DNA of 64,000 nt from the NCBI RefSeq assembly GCF_026283955.1, contig NZ_JAPDPE010000005.1:23293-87292 (forward strand). Reading direction: 5' to 3'. This stretch comes from Dyella silvatica (lineage in GTDB: Bacteria > Pseudomonadota > Gammaproteobacteria > Xanthomonadales > Rhodanobacteraceae). Position numbers and translations under genes: made by a program. Below are positions 39,275 through 48,633 of this stretch, piece after piece (the stretch's first letter is position 1; every line of letters begins with the position of its first letter). The notes beneath the pieces were generated by a model that ran no database searches, was not told where the DNA came from, and saw nothing but the letters and a program-made list of their open reading frames with translations.

Positions 39275-40030
39275 ATGCTTAATGTCATCACTCACGATGC
39301 GATCACCGAGATCAATCTGGCGCGGCCGCCGGTCAATGCGCTCAGTCTCGAGTTGTTGCAGGCACTGCGCCGTGCATTAGATGAAGCCGTACGCCAGGGA
39401 GCGCGCGGCATCGTGTTATCCGGTGCCCAGGGGATGTTCTCCGCGGGCGTGGATGTACCTGCCTTGCTCGGCCGCGACCGCCAGGGCGTGCACGAATACT
39501 GGCGCGAATTTTTCAGCGTTTGCGCCGCGCTCGCTCGCTCGCCGGTCCCGGTGGTGGCAGCCATCACCGGCCACAGCCCTGCCGGCGGCGCGGTACTGTC
39601 GTTGTTCTGCGATTACCGGGTGATGGCCCAGGGCACATTCCGCATCGGCCTCAACGAAGTACAGGTCGGGCTGATCGTCCCCGAATGCATCCAGTTCGCC
39701 ATGCGTCGCGTCATCGGTGCTTATCGCGCCGAGCGGCTGCTGATTGCCGGCGCCATGGTCGATGCGCAGCAGGCGCTGAGCTATGGACTGGTCGACGAAG
39801 TCGTGGCCACCGAGCAAGTCGTTCCACAGGCCATCCATTGGCTGACCCAGCTGCTTGCCCTGCCGCCGCGCGCGATGCTGGCCACCCGAGCCCTGGCTCG
39901 GGCCGATCTCGCCGAAGCCTACGCCGATGTCGATGCGTTGCCGCTGGATGATTTTCTCGATGGGTTCTTTCACCCCGAAACCCAGGCTGTGCTGCAACAA
40001 CTGGTCGCGCGGCTGAAGAAAAAAGACTAA
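39275..40030 (+). CDS. Enoyl-CoA isomerase-like crotonase (ECI1 type)
   Basis: A 251-residue crotonase-fold protein. The oxyanion-hole segments are GMFSAGVDVPALLG and GHSPAGGAVLSLFCDYRV. The hydratase Glu of the GGGxELA type is absent. FRIGLNEVQVGLIVPE matches the Glu-bearing segment of mitochondrial delta3,delta2-enoyl-CoA isomerase, so isomerisation of unsaturated fatty acyl-CoA is more likely than hydration. This is inferred from motif comparison only. Confidence 0.75.
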   Translation: MLNVITHDAITEINLARPPVNALSLELLQALRRALDEAVRQGARGIVLSGAQGMFSAGVDVPALLGRDRQGVHEYWREFFSVCAALARSPVPVVAAITGHSPAGGAVLSLFCDYRVMAQGTFRIGLNEVQVGLIVPECIQFAMRRVIGAYRAERLLIAGAMVDAQQALSYGLVDEVVATEQVVPQAIHWLTQLLALPPRAMLATRALARADLAEAYADVDALPLDDFLDGFFHPETQAVLQQLVARLKKKD

Positions 40031-40046
40031 AGCTCGGCCCAACCGA

Positions 40047-40080
40047 CGCATCGAGTGCGGCCCCGGCCGCACTCGATGCG
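40047..40080. terminator. Perfect 16-bp inverted repeat between convergent genes
   Basis: CGCATCGAGTGCGGCC and its reverse complement are separated by CC. It lies between the convergent isomerase and GH31 genes and probably works as a two-way transcription block, although neither side has a T tract. Confidence 0.55.
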
Positions 40081-40114
40081 GCTCGCGCGGCGGGTCAACG
40101 ATACATCCGCGCAA

Positions 40115-42277
40115 TCAATGCGGTGATCGCAAGGGCACCACCACTTGGCCATCCGGCCCTTTACCTGTAAACACGCCATCGTCGGTGACGACTTGCACGA
40201 CGATATCGCGGCTCGAAGCCCTTCGCTTACCGTCGCTACCGGCGATGCTTACGTGCACGGTGTCACCTTGCCGTTGAGCGCGATAGCGCGTGAGGCGATA
40301 GTCACCACGGCGATAGCCATAGCCTTCGCCGGCGTCCTCATACAGACTGCCCTGCGCCTCGCCATCCGCATCCAAGCAGACCAGCAGGGTTAGCGGGTCC
40401 AGCGATTCTTCGTGGGTGTTTTGCACCACCCTGCCCAGCGGCAAGATCGCCCCGCCACGCAGCTTCAAGGCGGCCTGATGGGGATCGGCAACCTCACCTT
40501 CGATCAGCGAAACCTTGCGCCAGATGCCTTTGGGTAAAGCCGGCTGGCGCGCCCAGGCTGGCACCACCAACAGATCGCGCCCGAGCAAAAACGCCTGCGC
40601 TTCGCTACGCAGTGACAGATCGCGCGGATCAGCGAAAAACACCGGCTGCATCACCGGCATGCCATTCACCGAGGCATCGTGAAACAACGTATAGAGATAA
40701 GGCAGCAGCCGATACCGGCGCTCGATGGCAATCCGTGCCGTGTTCTCGACGGCCGGCCCGAAGGCCCAGGGTTCTTTCTGTTGCGCCGCCTTGATCGTAT
40801 GCCCCCGTGAAAACGGATAGAACGCGCCAACGGCGATCCAGTTCGCCCACAGGTCGGCTGTTGCCTCGCCACTGAAGCCACCGATATCCGGACCGCTGAA
40901 CGGCTGCCCCGATAAGCCGAGATTGATCGACATCGGGATCGACATCTTCAAATGCTCCCAGGTCGAAGTGTTGTCGCCAGTCCAGGTCGCGGCATAGCGC
41001 TGACCACCCAGAAAGTTCGCCCGCGTCAATACAAACGGCCGTCTATCTGGCAGCGCCGCCTGGATGCCATCGCGGGTTGCCTGTGCCATCAACATGCCGT
41101 AGACGTTGTGATATTGCAGATGCGAACCGGGTGACAATTCGCCACCGCCGCGATGCCAATTGTCGTCTGGCATCGTCATGCTCGGCACCTTGAATACCGA
41201 TGGCTCATTCATGTCGTTCCACACGCCATCGACGCCCTGTGCCATAAACCCTTTGTATAGCGCCGACCACCAGCTGCGCGTGGCTGGCATGGTGAAATCC
41301 GGATAAGCTACTTCGCCTGGCCACACTTCACCGTGATATTCACCACCTTGCGCATCCTTGACCCACACGTCGTGCGCGGTACCGCTGTCGTACACCTTAT
41401 AGCCGGGGTCGAACTTCACCCCAGGGTCGATCATCCAGACGCTGTGAAAGCCGCGCTCGTGCAACGCGTTGTTAAGCCGCTTCGGGTCGGGGAAATCTTT
41501 TGCGCTGAAGGTGAAGACACGAAAGCCGTCCATATAGTCGATATCCATCCAGATCACATCGACCGGAATCTTGCGTCTGCGAAATTCATCGGCGATCTCG
41601 AGCACATGCGTATCGGGCGTATAGGACCAGCGCGATTGTTGATAGCCCAAGGCCCAGCGCGGCGGCAGCGGCATCTTGCCGGTCAGCTCGGCCAGCCCCT
41701 GCAAGACGGCTTGTGGCGAGGCGCGATCAATCACAATCACCGGCATCGGCGGCCCGCTCGAAGCGAAGACGATACGCTGCCCGGTATCCAGCTCGGCCCG
41801 CCAGGTAGAATCGAACAACACCCCGAAGGCGCTACCGTCCTTGCGCACTCCCAATACCCAGGGATGCGATTGATAAAGCTGATGACCGCTTTCGCGGGCA
41901 TATTCGAAGTTGTCGGTATTCCACAGGGTGATCGTGCTGCCATTGCGACGCAGCGGCCCGGTGACCTCACCGGTGCCATACAGGTCGGCCCCTGCGGGTA
42001 TCTGCACGATGACCCGGCTGCCTGCACCGCTACGTACGAATTGCGGTTTGATCGCCCAGCCGGACGGTGGCTGCCCTTGCAAAACCGGTGCCTTGACCAG
42101 TGTCAGCGAGGCCGGGTAAGCCTTCATGCCTTGCGGCAAAAAGGCCACGATGCCAGCGCCGATTTTCTCGATACGACCGGTAGCTACGGCCTCCCTGGGT
42201 GACGTGTCAGCCATAGCAATCCCGGCAAAGTGGCACAACGACAACACAAACAAGCTTTGGGTGGCTAGCTTCAGCAT
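40115..42277 (-). CDS. Glycoside hydrolase family 31 alpha-glucosidase, exported
   Basis: A 720-residue protein with a signal peptide ending AGIAMA. GH31 features are YGTGEVTGPLRRNG, the catalytic nucleophile segment DGVWNDMNEPSVF near residue 350, and the acid/base segment TWTGDNTSTWEHL; QPFSGPDIGGFSG follows. Retaining hydrolysis of alpha-glucosides is expected in the periplasm or outside the cell. No transporter or regulator of sugar use is adjacent, so the substrate cannot be narrowed. Confidence 0.92.
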   Translation of the reverse strand: MLKLATQSLFVLSLCHFAGIAMADTSPREAVATGRIEKIGAGIVAFLPQGMKAYPASLTLVKAPVLQGQPPSGWAIKPQFVRSGAGSRVIVQIPAGADLYGTGEVTGPLRRNGSTITLWNTDNFEYARESGHQLYQSHPWVLGVRKDGSAFGVLFDSTWRAELDTGQRIVFASSGPPMPVIVIDRASPQAVLQGLAELTGKMPLPPRWALGYQQSRWSYTPDTHVLEIADEFRRRKIPVDVIWMDIDYMDGFRVFTFSAKDFPDPKRLNNALHERGFHSVWMIDPGVKFDPGYKVYDSGTAHDVWVKDAQGGEYHGEVWPGEVAYPDFTMPATRSWWSALYKGFMAQGVDGVWNDMNEPSVFKVPSMTMPDDNWHRGGGELSPGSHLQYHNVYGMLMAQATRDGIQAALPDRRPFVLTRANFLGGQRYAATWTGDNTSTWEHLKMSIPMSINLGLSGQPFSGPDIGGFSGEATADLWANWIAVGAFYPFSRGHTIKAAQQKEPWAFGPAVENTARIAIERRYRLLPYLYTLFHDASVNGMPVMQPVFFADPRDLSLRSEAQAFLLGRDLLVVPAWARQPALPKGIWRKVSLIEGEVADPHQAALKLRGGAILPLGRVVQNTHEESLDPLTLLVCLDADGEAQGSLYEDAGEGYGYRRGDYRLTRYRAQRQGDTVHVSIAGSDGKRRASSRDIVVQVVTDDGVFTGKGPDGQVVVPLRSPH

Positions 42278-42346
42278 GCGATGACACCTGACCTAGTGCG
42301 GTGATGCAAGGTGAATCGCGCCGTACGAAAACCCCGCTGCGCGAAC

Positions 42347-43207
42347 TCAGCGAGGCGCGTCGCCGGTTGCGACGGGTCGCGAAGGATCGCTAACCCAGCC
42401 GCTCCATGATGGCGCATACAAACGCGAGCCGCTCAACCCGGCATGTTCCATCGCTAACAGGTTGTGACAAGCCGTGACGCCCGAGCCGCACATATGCACC
42501 ACCTGGGCAGCTGACGCCGCGCCCAACAAGGCGAGAAATTCCTGCCGCAAGATTTCCGCCGGCTTGAAGCGACCATCCGTCGCCAGGTTCTCGGCGAACG
42601 ACCGGTTCAATGCATCGGGGACATGGCCGGCTACCGGGTCGAGCGGCTCGACTTCGCCGCGATAGCGGGGCGCGGCCCGTGCATCCAACAGCACCGGCGC
42701 CGGGGCAGTATGCAAAGCCTGGTGATCAAGCACGACCTGCTGGCTGTCGTAGTGTCTTTCGACCTGCGTTGCTTGCCGCACTGGCATCGAGGTATCTAGC
42801 GGCAAGTCCGCGGCCTGCCACGCCGCATAACCACCGTCCAGAACCGCCACCTCGGTGACACCGGTCAGCCGCAACAGCCACCACAATCGCGCGGCGGCGA
42901 GCGCACCGCCCTGGGCGTCATAGCAAACCACTTGCAGCCCCGGATACCAGCCCCAGCGTGACAGCACGGCCGAGAAGGCCCGCTCCAGCGGCAACGGATG
43001 CCGGCCCAAGCCCTGCCCCTGGCGTGACAGATCGGAAAGGTCATGATCGAGGCTGGCGAATACCGCACCGGGGATATGCCCCGCCAGGTAATCACGTTCG
43101 CCCTGACCGGGGTCGGCTGTGGACGAACGGCAATCGACGATCAACACCTGGTCCGGTGGCAGCGCCGCGAGACTGGCGGCATCGATCAACGTCGTATGAA
43201 GACTCAT
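42347..43207 (-). CDS. sseA: Thiosulfate/3-mercaptopyruvate sulfurtransferase
   Basis: A 286-residue tandem rhodanese. The N-terminal domain has VDCRSSTADPGQGERDYLAGHIPGA and DGGYAAW; the C-terminal domain has LLDARAAPRYRGEVEPLDPVAGH. The active loop CGSGVTACH is the type linked to 3-mercaptopyruvate, although rhodanese family members vary. It begins four bases inside the upstream NUDIX gene (ATGA). Confidence 0.9.
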   Translation of the reverse strand: MSLHTTLIDAASLAALPPDQVLIVDCRSSTADPGQGERDYLAGHIPGAVFASLDHDLSDLSRQGQGLGRHPLPLERAFSAVLSRWGWYPGLQVVCYDAQGGALAAARLWWLLRLTGVTEVAVLDGGYAAWQAADLPLDTSMPVRQATQVERHYDSQQVVLDHQALHTAPAPVLLDARAAPRYRGEVEPLDPVAGHVPDALNRSFAENLATDGRFKPAEILRQEFLALLGAASAAQVVHMCGSGVTACHNLLAMEHAGLSGSRLYAPSWSGWVSDPSRPVATGDAPR

Positions 43208-43806
43208 GCGCGACCCATCCTATGCAACAGATTTAACAATATCGCGGCAGTGGCACCCCAGATACGATGCCCGCCGTGGACGAATTCCACCATCGGCCGA
43301 CGATGACCGCGAAACTCCATGGTGTAGCGGCGCAGGTTGGCGGGGTCCAGTAAAAACGCCAAGGGCACCTCGAATACTTCGGCGACCTCGGCCGGTGCCG
43401 GGTACAACGGCGCATGCGCGTCGATCCAGGCGACCACCGGAGTGACGCAATAGCCGCTAATCGTCTCGAAGCAATCCAGATAGCCAAGTGGCGTCACCAG
43501 CGCGCGGTCGAGGCCGATCTCTTCTTCGCTTTCACGCAACGCCGTGGTCAGCGCGTCGCCATCTTCAGGGTCGGTGCGGCCACCAGGAAAAGCGACCTGG
43601 CCGGCGTGCGCCTGCAAATGATCGGTGCGCACGGTAAGCACCAGCCGTGGCTGCACACCTTGCCGCAAACCGACCAGCACGGCAGCCGGGCTGCGTGGCG
43701 TATCGCCAAGCAGCTCAGTCATTTCCAGATGGTTCCAACCCGGCGCGCTAGGTGGTGACGACAACGGTCGCAGCGCGGTCAATAGCGCGGACAGTTGCTC
43801 TTCCAT
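43204..43806 (-). CDS. nudL: NUDIX CoA pyrophosphatase
   Basis: A 200-residue protein whose Nudix box GGRTDPEDGDALTTALRESE continues EEIGL, satisfying the full GX5EX7REUXEEXGU pattern. The preceding VRTDHLQAHAGQVAFPGGR is typical of the CoA diphosphatase subfamily (NudL). ATG 43806 overlaps the DUF1289 stop (TGATG), and its own stop overlaps sseA, giving a three-gene coupled unit. Confidence 0.88.
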   Translation of the reverse strand: MEEQLSALLTALRPLSSPPSAPGWNHLEMTELLGDTPRSPAAVLVGLRQGVQPRLVLTVRTDHLQAHAGQVAFPGGRTDPEDGDALTTALRESEEEIGLDRALVTPLGYLDCFETISGYCVTPVVAWIDAHAPLYPAPAEVAEVFEVPLAFLLDPANLRRYTMEFRGHRRPMVEFVHGGHRIWGATAAILLNLLHRMGRA

Positions 43807-43997
43807 CACGGGGTCTGGCGGGTAGGCAATATATCGAGCATGTAGTGCAAGCGCTCGGCATCGCTCATGCCACGCCAACGGGCGATTTCATCGCCAGTGC
43901 GCTGACAACCCTCGCAATAGCCGCGCGAATCCAATCGGCAAATGCCGATACAAGGGCTTAAAGGCATCGTGATGACAGCAGAAGATTCGTTCGACAT
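43806..43997 (-). CDS. DUF1289 small Cys-rich protein
   Basis: A 63-residue protein with SPCIGICRLDSRGYCEGCQR, whose four Cys and following IARWRGMSDAER are the DUF1289 hallmark. The Cys set suggests metal or iron-sulfur binding, which is unproven. ATG 43967 just before the domain is an alternative start. It is first in the unit with nudL and sseA. Confidence 0.85.
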   Translation of the reverse strand: MSNESSAVITMPLSPCIGICRLDSRGYCEGCQRTGDEIARWRGMSDAERLHYMLDILPTRQTP

Positions 43998-44048
43998 GGG
44001 CTGCTCATGCTAGCCCATACGCGCCCGCGAGGCAGCAGGAGTTATCGC

Positions 44049-44774
44049 TTAAGGCGACTCCGGTGGCTTGATATCCAGCAATTCGATTTCGAACACCAGC
44101 GCCTCGTTGGGCCCGATACGCGGCAAGGCCCCGACATCGCCGTAAGCCAGCTGCGGCGGAATGACGACCTTCCAACGATCGCCCACGTGCATCCGCGGGA
44201 TAACGTCTTGCCAGCCGCGGATAACCTTGTCTGCCGCAAAATGTACCGGCACGCCACGCGCCCAGGTGCTGTCGAACTCGGTACCGTCGACCAGCATCCC
44301 GCGGTAGTTCACCGTGACCATGCTGTTGACCAACGGATTCACCATGCCGTCACCTTTCTTCAACACCGCGTATTGAACGCCCGACGGCAGCTGCACCACC
44401 CCTGCCTGCTGGCGGTTGTGCGCCATGTAATCGGTGCTCTTGCGTGCATTGGCCGCGGCGATCCGCTTGTACTCCGCCACTGCGCTGTCATGCATCTGCT
44501 GATCCATGCGCTGCAACTGCTGATGCATGTCTTGCATGGATACCGAGGGATTGCGCTTGGAGTAGGCGTCCTGAATGGCTTTTTGCAGGATGGTGATGTC
44601 CACATCCGGCTCGCCACTGACGAATTGGCTACCGATCTGGTAGCCGATGGCATAGGACAGCTTGGCCTTATCCGGCTTGACCGACGGCGTGCCGGGCGGC
44701 GCCGCACGATTCTGTGCATGCGCCAGACCTCCCAGCAACAACATGCCCAGAGCCAGCCAACACCGTTGTCTCAT
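44049..44774 (-). CDS. FKBP-type peptidyl-prolyl isomerase, Mip/FkpA-like
   Basis: A 241-residue periplasmic foldase. The signal peptide ends GGLAHA. An N-terminal dimerisation helix region follows (LSYAIGYQIGSQF; MHQQLQRMDQQMHDSAVAEY), then a C-terminal FKBP domain with GTEFDSTWARGVPVHF, VIRGWQDVIPRMHVGDRW and IPPQLAYGD. ATG 44774 gives the compact signal peptide; ATGs at 44789 and 44786 are alternatives. It is divergent from the enoyl-CoA hydratase gene. Confidence 0.9.
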   Translation of the reverse strand: MRQRCWLALGMLLLGGLAHAQNRAAPPGTPSVKPDKAKLSYAIGYQIGSQFVSGEPDVDITILQKAIQDAYSKRNPSVSMQDMHQQLQRMDQQMHDSAVAEYKRIAAANARKSTDYMAHNRQQAGVVQLPSGVQYAVLKKGDGMVNPLVNSMVTVNYRGMLVDGTEFDSTWARGVPVHFAADKVIRGWQDVIPRMHVGDRWKVVIPPQLAYGDVGALPRIGPNEALVFEIELLDIKPPESP

Positions 44775-44844
44775 GCCATCCTCCATCACCGTACGCGAAC
44801 CCTATCATGCTAAGCGGTTATGGCAGATCGTGCAGCGCCGCCGT

Positions 44845-44891
44845 AACCTTTGTTTCAGCAGGCTCTAAGAAAGCCTGCTGAAACAAAGGTT
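44845..44891. repeat. Perfect 20-bp inverted repeat with 7-base loop
   Basis: AACCTTTGTTTCAGCAGGCT (44845-44864) is matched exactly by its reverse complement at 44872-44891 around CTAAGAA. It lies in the divergent region between the FKBP and hydratase genes, 42 bases before the hydratase ATG, and has no T tract. A terminator is unexpected here; a regulatory stem, small RNA or relic of a short inverted-repeat element are possible. Confidence 0.8.
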
Positions 44892-44932
44892 CCCGCTGCT
44901 AACATGAACGCTTTAGCCGACAGATAACCGCC

Positions 44933-45715
44933 ATGGCCTATCGCAACCTGGAAATCAGCAACCGCGGCGCGGTGCGCACTATCACGGTGAACCGCCCGGA
45001 TAAGCTCAATGCGCTCAACCGCGATACGCTCAACGAGCTAAGCATAGCGTTTACTCAAGCCGCACAAGATGACGCGGTGCGTACCGTGGTACTCACGGGT
45101 GCTGGCGAAAAAGCCTTTGTCGCCGGCGCCGATATCGCCGAGATGAATGGCTACACACCAGTGCAGGCGCAGAGCTTCTCACGCATCGGCCAGCAGCTGA
45201 TGAGCGCTATCGAGCGGCTCGGCAAGCCGGTGATCGCGCGGATCCAGGGCTTCGCCCTCGGCGGCGGCATGGAACTGGCCATGGCCTGTCACTTGCGGGT
45301 AGCCAGCGAGAAAGCAAAATTCGGCCAGCCGGAAATCAATCTCGGATTGATTCCTGGTTTTGGCGGTACGCAGCGACTGCTGCGACTTGCCGGCCGCGGT
45401 GCCGCGCTTGAGCTATGCCTTAGCGGCACGCCGATCGGCGCACAACGCGCTTACGAACTGGGCATCGTCACCCGCGTGGTGGCCCCCGAGGCGCTGGACG
45501 AAGCAGTGAACGCGCTGGCCGATCAATTGGCCGCGGCAGCCCCGCTGGCTGCCGCCGGCATTCTCGACGCCGTGCTGCTGGGTGGCGAGACCAGCATCGA
45601 TCAAGGCCTGGAGTTTGAAACGCAGGCGTTCGCCCTCGCCTTCGCCACACAGGACATGCGTGAGGGAACGACCGCGTTTCTGGAAAAGCGCAAAGCGCAG
45701 TTCAAAGGGCGCTAA
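44933..45715 (+). CDS. Enoyl-CoA hydratase
   Basis: A 260-residue crotonase with both catalytic Glu segments (FALGGGMELAMACHLRVAS and FGQPEINLGLIPGFGGTQRL) and the oxyanion-hole motif KAFVAGADIAEM. These fit hydration of trans-2-enoyl-CoA in beta-oxidation or a related pathway. It is a stand-alone gene behind the 20-bp inverted repeat. Confidence 0.92.
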   Translation: MAYRNLEISNRGAVRTITVNRPDKLNALNRDTLNELSIAFTQAAQDDAVRTVVLTGAGEKAFVAGADIAEMNGYTPVQAQSFSRIGQQLMSAIERLGKPVIARIQGFALGGGMELAMACHLRVASEKAKFGQPEINLGLIPGFGGTQRLLRLAGRGAALELCLSGTPIGAQRAYELGIVTRVVAPEALDEAVNALADQLAAAAPLAAAGILDAVLLGGETSIDQGLEFETQAFALAFATQDMREGTTAFLEKRKAQFKGR

Positions 45716-45750
45716 TTAGCCATCATCCTGATTGCTGTGACAAGCAGCGA

Positions 45751-46659
45751 TCAGTGATGCCCGCCGCGGTAATTCTTCTCACCGGCAGTCACCCGCAAGT
45801 CCATGCGGTTTTCAGGTGGCGCCAATGGGCAGGTGGCAAACGGCGTGAAGGCACACGGCGGGTTATAGGCCTGATTGAAATCCAGCACGACCTTGCCGTC
45901 TTTAGGCAGCGCTACATCGAGAAAACGTGCCGCGCCATAGGTTTCATGACCGGAGGTACGGTCGGCAATGATGAAGAACAACGAATCGGGCCCTTCTTGG
46001 ATCGGCATCAGTTCGTAGGTGTGACCATCACGCTGAAACACTGCCTTGCCCGGCACTTTTTCTTTGTTCACGGTGCCTAGCACCGAGCCAATTTCCAGTT
46101 CATGTGGCGGATCAAACGGCACCCAGTCCGCGATCACCCGCCACGATGGATCGGCCGGAAAATAATCCAGCCCGAGGAAATGAGTACGCGTGGATGCATT
46201 GCTGTCTTTCACGCGCAAGCCTTTGCGGCCATCGCGATCGATCATATAGAAATTCGCCGTGCCGAAGGCCACCGTTGTGGGCTTGGCGTCGCCAGCATGC
46301 GCATCGTCGATCAAGGCAGCCTCATGCAAGGGCTTGCCATCAATGGTTGCACCGCTGTCCTTGTCCAGCACCATGTGTGCGGCTCCGCTATTGTCTAGCG
46401 TAATCACACCTAGATGAGCAGGTCCTGCCGTCAACACGATATCGTTGTCGCTGGCGCTGCCAACGCGGTTGTTGCCTTGCTTCAACCATTCAAGCCCAAT
46501 CAGGCTCAACCAGCCATTGGCTGCGGTGAGACCGGCCGCACGCCGCTGCTGCCATTGCTGGGTATCGCGCTGAAAATCGGGGTTGGATGCAACGGTATCG
46601 GCATGCACGGCGACAGCTCCAAGGCTAAGAACGACACTGGCTAAAACATGACGGAACAA
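45751..46659 (-). CDS. DUF1684 domain exported protein
   Basis: A 302-residue protein with a signal peptide ending VAVHA. The DUF1684 family is shown by LTAANGWLSLIGLEWLKQGN, FLGLDYFPADPSWRV and the C-terminal LDFNQAYNPPCAFTPFATCP. The function of the family is not known. It lies 58 bases downstream of mutL, where many relatives have miaA. Confidence 0.82.
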   Translation of the reverse strand: MFRHVLASVVLSLGAVAVHADTVASNPDFQRDTQQWQQRRAAGLTAANGWLSLIGLEWLKQGNNRVGSASDNDIVLTAGPAHLGVITLDNSGAAHMVLDKDSGATIDGKPLHEAALIDDAHAGDAKPTTVAFGTANFYMIDRDGRKGLRVKDSNASTRTHFLGLDYFPADPSWRVIADWVPFDPPHELEIGSVLGTVNKEKVPGKAVFQRDGHTYELMPIQEGPDSLFFIIADRTSGHETYGAARFLDVALPKDGKVVLDFNQAYNPPCAFTPFATCPLAPPENRMDLRVTAGEKNYRGGHH

Positions 46660-46717
46660 GGCACACCCCCACTTGAGAGACGCATCAGTATGGACGGCCG
46701 AAGGCTAAGCCAGCCGA

Positions 46718-48574
46718 TCAGCGACCACGCATAAACAATCGATCCAGCTCACCCAGGCTCAACTGAGTCCAGGTCGGACGGCCATGATTGCACTGGCCCG
46801 AGCGCTCCGTCGCCTCCATTTCACGCAATAGCGCGTTCATCTCGGGAGGCGTCAATCGACGACCCGCGCGCACCGAGCCATGGCAAGCCATCGTTGAAAG
46901 CAATTCATTTTCTAGCTCTTGCAGCCTGCGTGAACTGCCGTGCTGAGCCAGCTCCGCCAATACATCGCGGCATAGCTGGGCAACGTCGGCCCCTTCCAGC
47001 AAGGCGGGAATACGCCGAATCACCACACCGGAAGGGCCGCTACGCGACAACTCCAGCCCCCACTCGGCCAAAGCATCGGCATGCTCTTCTGCTGCCGCCG
47101 CCTCTTTGGCGCTCACCGAAACATTCAACGGAACCAGCAACATTTGCGAACGCAGATTGCTGCAAGCGCGGCCGGCCTTCAGTTTTTCATAAGTGATGCG
47201 CTCGTGCGCAGCATGCATATCCACCAGCACCAGGCCATGCACGTTCTCGGCAAGAATGTAGATGTTCTTGAGCTGCGCAATCGCAAAACCCAAGGGCGGC
47301 GCCTCGCCTTCGTCGGCCGGCGGTAGCGAGTCGAGGTTTCGATCACGTGGAGCCTCGCCCGACAAGGCCGCGTAACCTGCCAAAGGCTGCTCGCGCACGC
47401 CCAGATTCAAGCGGCTTTGGCTGAACTGATTTTGATTGAATCCGCCTTGATGGAACGAGCCATAAGACCCGGTCGAAGCGGCCGGCACCGAGGGCGCATA
47501 CGATGCCGCCGTCGCCCCCGCAGCCATGGTCAACGCGCCATCGACCGATTGAGCCGTGGAAACCACTTGCCCGGCTCGCGTCTGCGCCAAGGCTTCGTGC
47601 AAGGTGCGAAACAGAAAATCGTGCACCAGCCGCTGTTCGCGAAAACGCACTTCATGCTTCGCCGGATGCACATTGACGTCCACACCGACGGGATCGAGCT
47701 CCAGGTACAGCACAAATACCGGATGACGACCATGGAACAGCACATCGGCGTAGGCCTGGCGCACGGCGTGCGTCACGATACGATCGCGCACTAGCCGGCC
47801 ATTGACATAGAAATACTGCGAATCGGCCTGCGAGCGCGAAGCGGTAGGCAAACCCACCCAGCCGGAAAGATGCAGCCCGGCGACCGCGTGATCGATGCGC
47901 AGGCTTTGTGCCGGAAAGTCTTCGCCCAACACCTCGGCCACGCGTTGCAAGGCTGCGTGCTCATCGCGGGCAGCCTTGAGAATGCGCACGGGCTTGCCGT
48001 TGTGGCTAAGGCGAAATTCAACCGAACTGCGCGCCAAGGCCAACGATTTCAGCAAGTCGTCAATGTGCGCGAACTCGGTGCGCTCGGCGCGAAGAAATTT
48101 GCGCCGCGCCGGCACGTTGTAAAACAAATCGCGAACTTCGACGCTGCTGCCTTGTGGATGTTGGGCGGGTCGTGCCGCCTGCGCCTTACCGCCATCGACT
48201 TCGATACGAAAAGCGGCATCCTGCCCGCGTGCACGCGAGGTCAGCGCAAAACGGGCCACCGAAGACACTGAGGCCAAGGCTTCGCCACGAAAGCCCATGC
48301 TGGCGACGTGTTCCAGGTCGTCGAAACTGCCGATTTTGCTGGTGGCATGAGATGCCACGGCAAGTTGCAATTCGTCCTGCGCGATACCACCGCCATCATC
48401 ACGCACACGAATCAGGCGCGAACCACCCTGCTCGATCTCGACTTCGATCCGGGTGGCACCAGCATCAAGGCTATTTTCAACCAGCTCTTTGACGACCGAA
48501 GAAGGGCGTTCGATCACCTCGCCAGCGGCGATCTGGTTGATCAGTTCGGGGGGCAGCGTACGGATAGCAGACAT
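46718..48574 (-). CDS. mutL: DNA mismatch repair protein MutL with endonuclease motif
   Basis: A 618-residue protein with a GHKL ATPase N-terminus (INQIAAGEVIERPSSVVKEL; ENSLDAGATRIEVE; GFRGEALASV). The C-terminal domain contains DMHAAHERITYE, which fits the DQHA(X)2E(X)4E endonuclease motif with Gln replaced by Met, and a late ACHGSVRAG segment. Such MutL proteins nick DNA themselves and occur in bacteria that lack MutH. It is downstream of the amidase gene in the conserved nnr-tsaE-ami-mutL order. Confidence 0.96.
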   Translation of the reverse strand: MSAIRTLPPELINQIAAGEVIERPSSVVKELVENSLDAGATRIEVEIEQGGSRLIRVRDDGGGIAQDELQLAVASHATSKIGSFDDLEHVASMGFRGEALASVSSVARFALTSRARGQDAAFRIEVDGGKAQAARPAQHPQGSSVEVRDLFYNVPARRKFLRAERTEFAHIDDLLKSLALARSSVEFRLSHNGKPVRILKAARDEHAALQRVAEVLGEDFPAQSLRIDHAVAGLHLSGWVGLPTASRSQADSQYFYVNGRLVRDRIVTHAVRQAYADVLFHGRHPVFVLYLELDPVGVDVNVHPAKHEVRFREQRLVHDFLFRTLHEALAQTRAGQVVSTAQSVDGALTMAAGATAASYAPSVPAASTGSYGSFHQGGFNQNQFSQSRLNLGVREQPLAGYAALSGEAPRDRNLDSLPPADEGEAPPLGFAIAQLKNIYILAENVHGLVLVDMHAAHERITYEKLKAGRACSNLRSQMLLVPLNVSVSAKEAAAAEEHADALAEWGLELSRSGPSGVVIRRIPALLEGADVAQLCRDVLAELAQHGSSRRLQELENELLSTMACHGSVRAGRRLTPPEMNALLREMEATERSGQCNHGRPTWTQLSLGELDRLFMRGR

Positions 48575-48633
48575 GCGGCAAGCTTAAAGCCTGCGTCCGC
48601 CGCAGGGAACGCCATATCGCCCGAGATCAGCAA

